Positions 59,072 through 64,000 of a stretch of 64,000 nucleotides of DNA are shown here, piece after piece; within the stretch, counting starts at the first letter, position 1; each line of letters opens with the position of its first letter. The stretch comes from Eustoma russellianum (taxonomy: Eukaryota > Streptophyta > Magnoliopsida > Gentianales > Gentianaceae): the NCBI GenBank assembly GCA_036186865.1, contig AP025045.1, positions 17,535,250-17,599,249 of the forward strand, written 5' to 3'. The notes under the pieces were generated by a model. The model did no database searches and was not told the DNA's origin. It saw only the letters and a list, made by a program, of their open reading frames with translations. A program made the position numbers and the translations under genes.

Positions 59072-60985
59072 ATGGCAACCACAAATTTCAAAACCGAACA
59101 AGAAGGTATGTCGAGTCAAAGGCCTTCTCTCTTTGACGGTTAGTCTTTCATTCAATGGAAATTAAGAATGAAGCTTTTTCTTATAGCAATTGATATTGAT
59201 CTTTGGTCAATTATAGAAGATGGTCCTTTTGTTCTATCAAAGTTATCCACTGTAGATGGAGTCACTCTAGAGGTCGTTAAGCCTAAAGAAGAGTATTCTA
59301 GTGAGGATAAAAAGAGACTAAGCATGAACGCTAGGGCTATGCAGTTACTTTTAAATGGATTAAGTAAAAGCGAGTCTAGCTATGTCTCAAATTGTTCCAG
59401 TGCTCAAGAAATATGGAGAATACTTGAAATGAGACACGAAGGCACTAGTCAAGTAAAAGAGTCCAAGATCAATATGCTTATGTCCACACTCGAGTCATTT
59501 AAATTATTGCCTAATGAATCTATTGTTGATATGGATCTACGCTTGACTAAACATTTACAATTCTCTTGAGTCTCTTGGAAAAACCTTTACTATGCAGGAA
59601 AAGGTACAAAAGGCCTTGCGAAGCCTTCCATCCGAGTGGGACCCTAAAGTAACTGCAATAGAGAAAGCAAAGAAACCAAGTCAATTAAGATGGAAGAATT
59701 AATTGGATCACTTAAGGTTTATGAGAACAAACTCACCATAAGGAAATCAGAATCATCAAAACAAGGTAAAGCTAGTGCATTTAAATCAAATGAATACGTC
59801 TCCACTTCTTCCGATCACGTAGATGATAGTGATTCTTAATCGGATAACGATGACTTAATTCTATTGGCTAAAGGCTTAAGAAAATTCATGAGAAAGTCAT
59901 TTAGAAACAAAAATAAGGCTACTTCGACTAAAAGAAATAAGAACAAAACAAACGATAAAGATGTTAAATGTTATGAATGCGGCAAACTTGGACATCTATC
60001 ATATGACCAAACAAATAAATACCCTGACATGGAACGGAACTAGAATAGACTCGTCTCAGAACCTAAGCAAAGGAAACGAGCTCTCAAAGCCTCCACTTGG
60101 AGTGATACATCGGATTCCAAGACTGAAACCGAAGAGGGGACTGCACAAATATGCTTTGTGTCCAAGGCATCAAACGAGGTATCATCTAACTTTGATTCTG
60201 ACTTTGAGCCTTCTTATGATGATCTTTTTAGTTAGTACTTAGAATTGCATAAATTCACAAGGACTCTTGCGAAAGAAAAGAAGCGATTAATTGAAGACAA
60301 GAAACTGTTAGAATCTTCTAACGAGAATCTTGTCGCTCAATTAAATGATCCGAAAGAAGAATCATCATGCATCATTACTGCATTAAAGACAGAGATCTCA
60401 TCATTGACCACGTAAAATAAGGAAATGAAATCCGAGATTTCAAGCTTGAAATCAAGGAATACAGACTTAGAGAAAATGATGAAACAGTTTGATAGGGGAT
60501 CCAACATGCTTGATCGTATTATCTTGTCACAAAAGCGTCATAGTGATAAAACATGTTTAGGATACATTGAAACAAATGAAGTATCCATTAAACCAACCAA
60601 GTTTGTAGTGTCTAAGAAAATAGACACCCAAAACCAAAAATGGCGTCTAAGATGACGCAAAGATCCCCTATTCCCTCCTCTCGCCCTACTTCTTCCTCAT
60701 ATCATGCGAAATACAACTTTGTGCCATGTAGATATGAGAAGAGACAAGTAATGCATACACGTCATCCATTTCATTCATCTAGATCATGCACTACGCACAC
60801 AAACACAAGGACATATCAAAAACGTCCGACATATGATGAGTATAAAGGAGTACTTGGCCAAAGGCCTAAAGTGCACTCACCACATGTTTACTACATTGCA
60901 CCTTCATCTACATTATTGCCATTTGCTAGACCGAGAAGGATCACCCATGTATGGGTATTGAAAGGTACTTTTACTAAGAGGTGAA
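59072..60985 (+). pseudogene. gag of the third SIRE-like element
   Basis: ATG at 59072 (MATTNFKTEQEG), 43 bp after the primer site. Codon 24 is a TAG (59141-59143) where the outer copy has GAG. Gag continues with FIQWKLRMKLFLIAIDIDLW and LLPNESIVDMDLRLTK, then shifts near 59550, the Ser/Asp block near 59820, and a zinc knuckle near 59965 (C-Y-E-C-x4-H) that has lost its last Cys through a short deletion. A coiled-coil-like segment (EISSLKSRNTDLEKMMKQF, about 60430) and a basic linker lead to protease. Confidence 0.88.
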
Positions 60986-61039
60986 TAACTAACTCGTAAG
61001 GACCCAAAATTAAAAGGGTACCTAAATCATTTTTGCATA

Positions 61040-64000
61040 TTGCAGGGAGCCCACACATCAAAAGATACATCTATAAAGTGGTTCCTTGACAGTGGTTGCT
61101 CGAGGCACATGACGGGTGACTCGAGCTTATTCACGAAATTAAAGAAGGTCACAAAAGGCGGATCCGTGACCTTTGGAGACAACAACGAAGGCAAGATCAT
61201 CGGAAAAGGTACAATTGGAAACCCAAGTACTCTTCAAATCTCCAACGTCTTTTTGGTAAGCAACTTATCCTATAATATTCTTAGCATTTCACAATTTATT
61301 GACAATGGTTTTGATGTGTGTTTCACTCACCCTTATTGCAATATAATAAATAAAAATGGAGAAACTGTTTTAAGAGGAAAACGAGAAGTAAACATCTTTA
61401 CGCTTTTTATGGATGATATGTTAGACGCTAAAGTTAAGTGTTTCATGTCAAACGAACCTAACGTAAATTTGTAGCATAGACATTTAGGACATATTGGCAT
61501 TTCTACACTAGAAAAACTCCAACGAAAGAACCTTATACGAGGATTGCCTACACTTGATTTAGACAACTTTCAGTTGTGTGAATCTTGCATAAAAGGCAAA
61601 CAAACACGCGAGTCACTAAAACCTAAAAATGAAATAAGCACGACTAGAGTTTTAGAATTACTACATATTGATTCTTTTGGTCCTAGTCGGACTACGAGTC
61701 TTGGTGGACGTCATTATGCTTGTGTGATTGTTGATGATTTTTCTCGTTATACTTGGACTTTGTTTCTTGGACATAAGGATGATAGTGCCATTGAGATTGC
61801 AAAATTAATAAAACAACTTGAAAATCAATAATGTGTCAATGTGAAAAAGATAAGAAGCGATAGAGGCGGTGAATTTAAGAATAAGGATATGATTTCATTT
61901 TGCGAAGAAAAAGGAATTAAATGGAGTAGTAGAAAGAAAGAATATGACATTACAAGAAATTGCTAGAACGATGTTGTGCGAAAATAAATTGCCTAGATTT
62001 TTGTGGGCGAAAGCCGTAAATTATGCATGCTACATAGTGAATCGCTTATCCATTAGAAAGAAAATAAATAAGACGCCTTATGAGATACTAAATGATCGCA
62101 TGCCTAAAATTGACTATTTTCGTGTGTTTGGATGCAAATGTTTTGTTGTAAATACAAAAGATAATTTAGATAAATTTGAATCAAAATTAATTGAATGCAT
62201 CTTTGTTGGATATTCTGTAAATTCAAAAGCATATAGATGTTATGATCCTCTCACTAGACAAATGATAGAATCTATTCATGTGAAGTTTAATGAATTTGGT
62301 GAGATTGATAAAGATAAAGAATATGATGATGATTTTGAATTGAAACCCGTTTTGAATGATGATGATGGCACGTTTGATATGCATGATATGCATGATACAC
62401 TAGAAATGCATGATCACATAGAAATGCATGATAACATAGAAAATAATAAACCAAGATGGCATAGAGATCACCCACATGATCTCATTATAGGTGACATCAC
62501 TCACGGTGTGCGACCACGTAAAAGAATAACTTCGGATGAAATAAATCAATTTCATGCTATGATTTCCGAAATTGAACCCAAAAATGTGCATGATGCTTTG
62601 AGTGATTCTTCTTGGATTGATGCTATGCATGACGAACTTAATCAATTTGTTAGAAATGACGTATGGGATTTAGTGCCACAACCACAAGATAAGACCATAA
62701 TAGGCACAAAGTGGGTGTTTAGAAATAAAATGAATCAAGAAGGAAAAGTTGTTAGAAATAAAGCTAGGCTTGTAGCACAAGGCTATAATCAAGAAGAAGG
62801 AATTGACTATGATGAAACATTAGCACCCATAGCACGATTAGAAGCTATACGACTTTTACTTGCCATTGCTTGCATGACAGATTTTAAACTCTATCAAGTG
62901 GACGTGAAAAGTGCATTCCTAAATGGATTCATACAAGAAGAGGTATACGTGAAACAACCACCCGGTTTTGAAGATTTGAAACATCCCGATCACGTGTGCA
63001 AACTAAAGAAGGCACTATACAGACTAAAGCAAGAACCTAGATCATGGTATGATCGTTTTGCTAATTTCCTTTTAGAAAATGGTTTTAAACGTGGTACTAT
63101 AGATAGTACATTATTTTTGAAACAAGATAAATCGGATTTACTTATTATTCAAATTTACGTTGATGACATTATTTTCGGATCTACTTCTCATAAACTTGTT
63201 GAAGTTTTGAAAATTGCATGAAATCTGAATTTGAAATGTCTATAGTTGGCGAATTGAACTATTTTTTTGGCTTGCAGATTAAACCAACGAGTAAAGGTAT
63301 TCATATAAGCCAAGCTAAATATGTAAATGACAAGATTAAAAAGTTCAATTTTGAGAATTTAAAACCATCCCCCACCCCTATGAGTGTTACTACTAAATTA
63401 GATAAGGATGAACATGGTAAAGACTTTGATAATGCCTTATATAGATCTATGATTGGCTCTTTACTATATCTTACTGCTAGTAGGCCTGATATCATGTTCA
63501 GTGTATGCATGTGTGCATGTTTTCAAAGTCAACCTAAGGTGTCTCACTATAAAGCTGTAAAAAGAATATTCCGCTATATTAAGCACACACCCACCTTAGG
63601 CATTTGGTATGATAAAGATTGTGAATTTAACTTACATGCCTATACTGATGCAGATTACGGTGGATGTAAAATAGATAGAAAAAGCACTAGTGGCACTTGC
63701 CAATTTATAGGAAACTCTCTTATTTCATGGTTTTCCAAAAAGCAATCAAGCGTAGCTTTATCCACTACTGAAGCTGAGTACATGTCACTCAGTTTGTGTT
63801 GCACACAATTACTATGGATAAAACAATAACTTTCGGACTTTGGAATTACCGTAAATAAAATTCTTATATATTGTGATAGTATGAGTGCAATTAACCTATC
63901 TAAGAATCCCGTGTTACATTCTAAGGCCAAGCACATAGAAGTACGCTACCACTTTCTTCGTGATCACGTAAATAATGGTGATATTGTCATAGATCACGTA
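61040..64000 (+). pseudogene. pol of the third SIRE-like element: protease, integrase, RT, partial RNase H
   Basis: Protease WFLDSGCSRHMTGD at about 61079. A stop at 61472 replaces the Trp before H-R-x-L-G-H. Integrase follows (CESCIKGKQTR, VDDFSRYTWTLF) with a TAA at 61829-61831 and a deletion of roughly 35 bp near 61918 that removes sequence just before VVERK. RT is long and nearly clean (61944-63221), with KARLVAQGYNQ, AFLNGFIQEEVYVKQPPGF and YVDDIIFGSTS. A frameshift at about 63206, then RNase H (LYLTASRPDIMFSVC, TDADYGG, STTEAEYMSLS) and a TAA at 63827-63829 where other copies read on. Coding similarity continues to the window end. Confidence 0.9.

Larger units (their letters stand above)
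56014..64000 (+). mobile_element. Third SIRE/Maximus-like copia element, truncated by the window end
   Basis: Plus-strand copy of the family nested at 26363-46852. A complete 5' LTR (56014-59015), primer site, gag from 59072 and pol up to the RNase H region are present; the remaining RNase H, polypurine tract and 3' LTR lie beyond 64000. TGTTG (56009-56013) precedes it; its partner duplication is outside the window. Confidence 0.92.

Noticed and set aside
62400..62645. Minus-strand His/Tyr/Phe-rich frame also seen in the other SIRE-like copies
   Set aside because: It is the antisense of the acidic linker between integrase and RT; its recurrence only reflects family homology.

Overview
The window is eukaryotic nuclear DNA from a plant, probably a eudicot. 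The evidence is the dense nesting of plant LTR retrotransposons, initiator-tRNA-Met primer sites, SINE/LINE debris, GT-AG introns and the absence of any operon-like gene packing. I cannot name the species. Almost everything recognisable is transposon-derived. Only the first 3 kb holds a candidate host gene: two coding exons that join in frame across a long intron, product not recognised. No rRNA, tRNA or CRISPR array was seen. || Layout. 1-2961: candidate host gene, with a long-TIR foldback element (786-1405) in its intron. 3085-7215: complete-ended minus-strand Ty1/copia element with TSD TTATT, whose pol has lost RT and most of RNase H by an apparently in-frame deletion. 7241-7385: SINE-like tail. 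7795-8910: solo LTR. 9537-16314: young, complete-ended Ty3/gypsy Tat-like non-autonomous element (TSD CCACT, near-identical 1.07-kb LTRs) with an intact gag, no pol, a 47-49 bp tandem repeat and a multi-exon antisense gene with its own TATA-like box. 17133-21088: minus-strand chromovirus-like Ty3/gypsy remnant with an intron-like insert in RT, ending at a diverged copia-type LTR (21089-22450). || 23558-48675: an old plus-strand copia element split by a 20-kb insertion. The insertion (26363-46852) is a minus-strand SIRE/Maximus-like copia element with 3.0-kb LTRs. A second copy of the same family (27168-36924) sits inside one of its LTRs, and a SINE with a 17-bp TSD sits in its gag. A 10-N assembly gap at 34917-34926 removes the inner copy's LTR/gag junction. 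48690-50720: decayed LINE with a poly(A) tail. About 50730-53205: chromovirus-like LTR ending at a PBS, followed by degenerate short repeats. 56014-64000: a third copy of the SIRE-like family, plus strand, running off the window. || How the parts fit. The window records serial insertion: host copia, then outer SIRE-like copy, then inner SIRE-like copy and SINE. The three SIRE-like copies are independent comparators for one another and expose deletions, stops and the SINE empty site. All pol genes seen are broken. The only long intact frame is the Tat-like gag. The two most unusual structures are the spliced antisense gene of the Tat-like element and a module repeated three times in every 3-kb SIRE-like LTR, consisting of a TCGGCCA-type motif next to a 22-26 bp palindrome.
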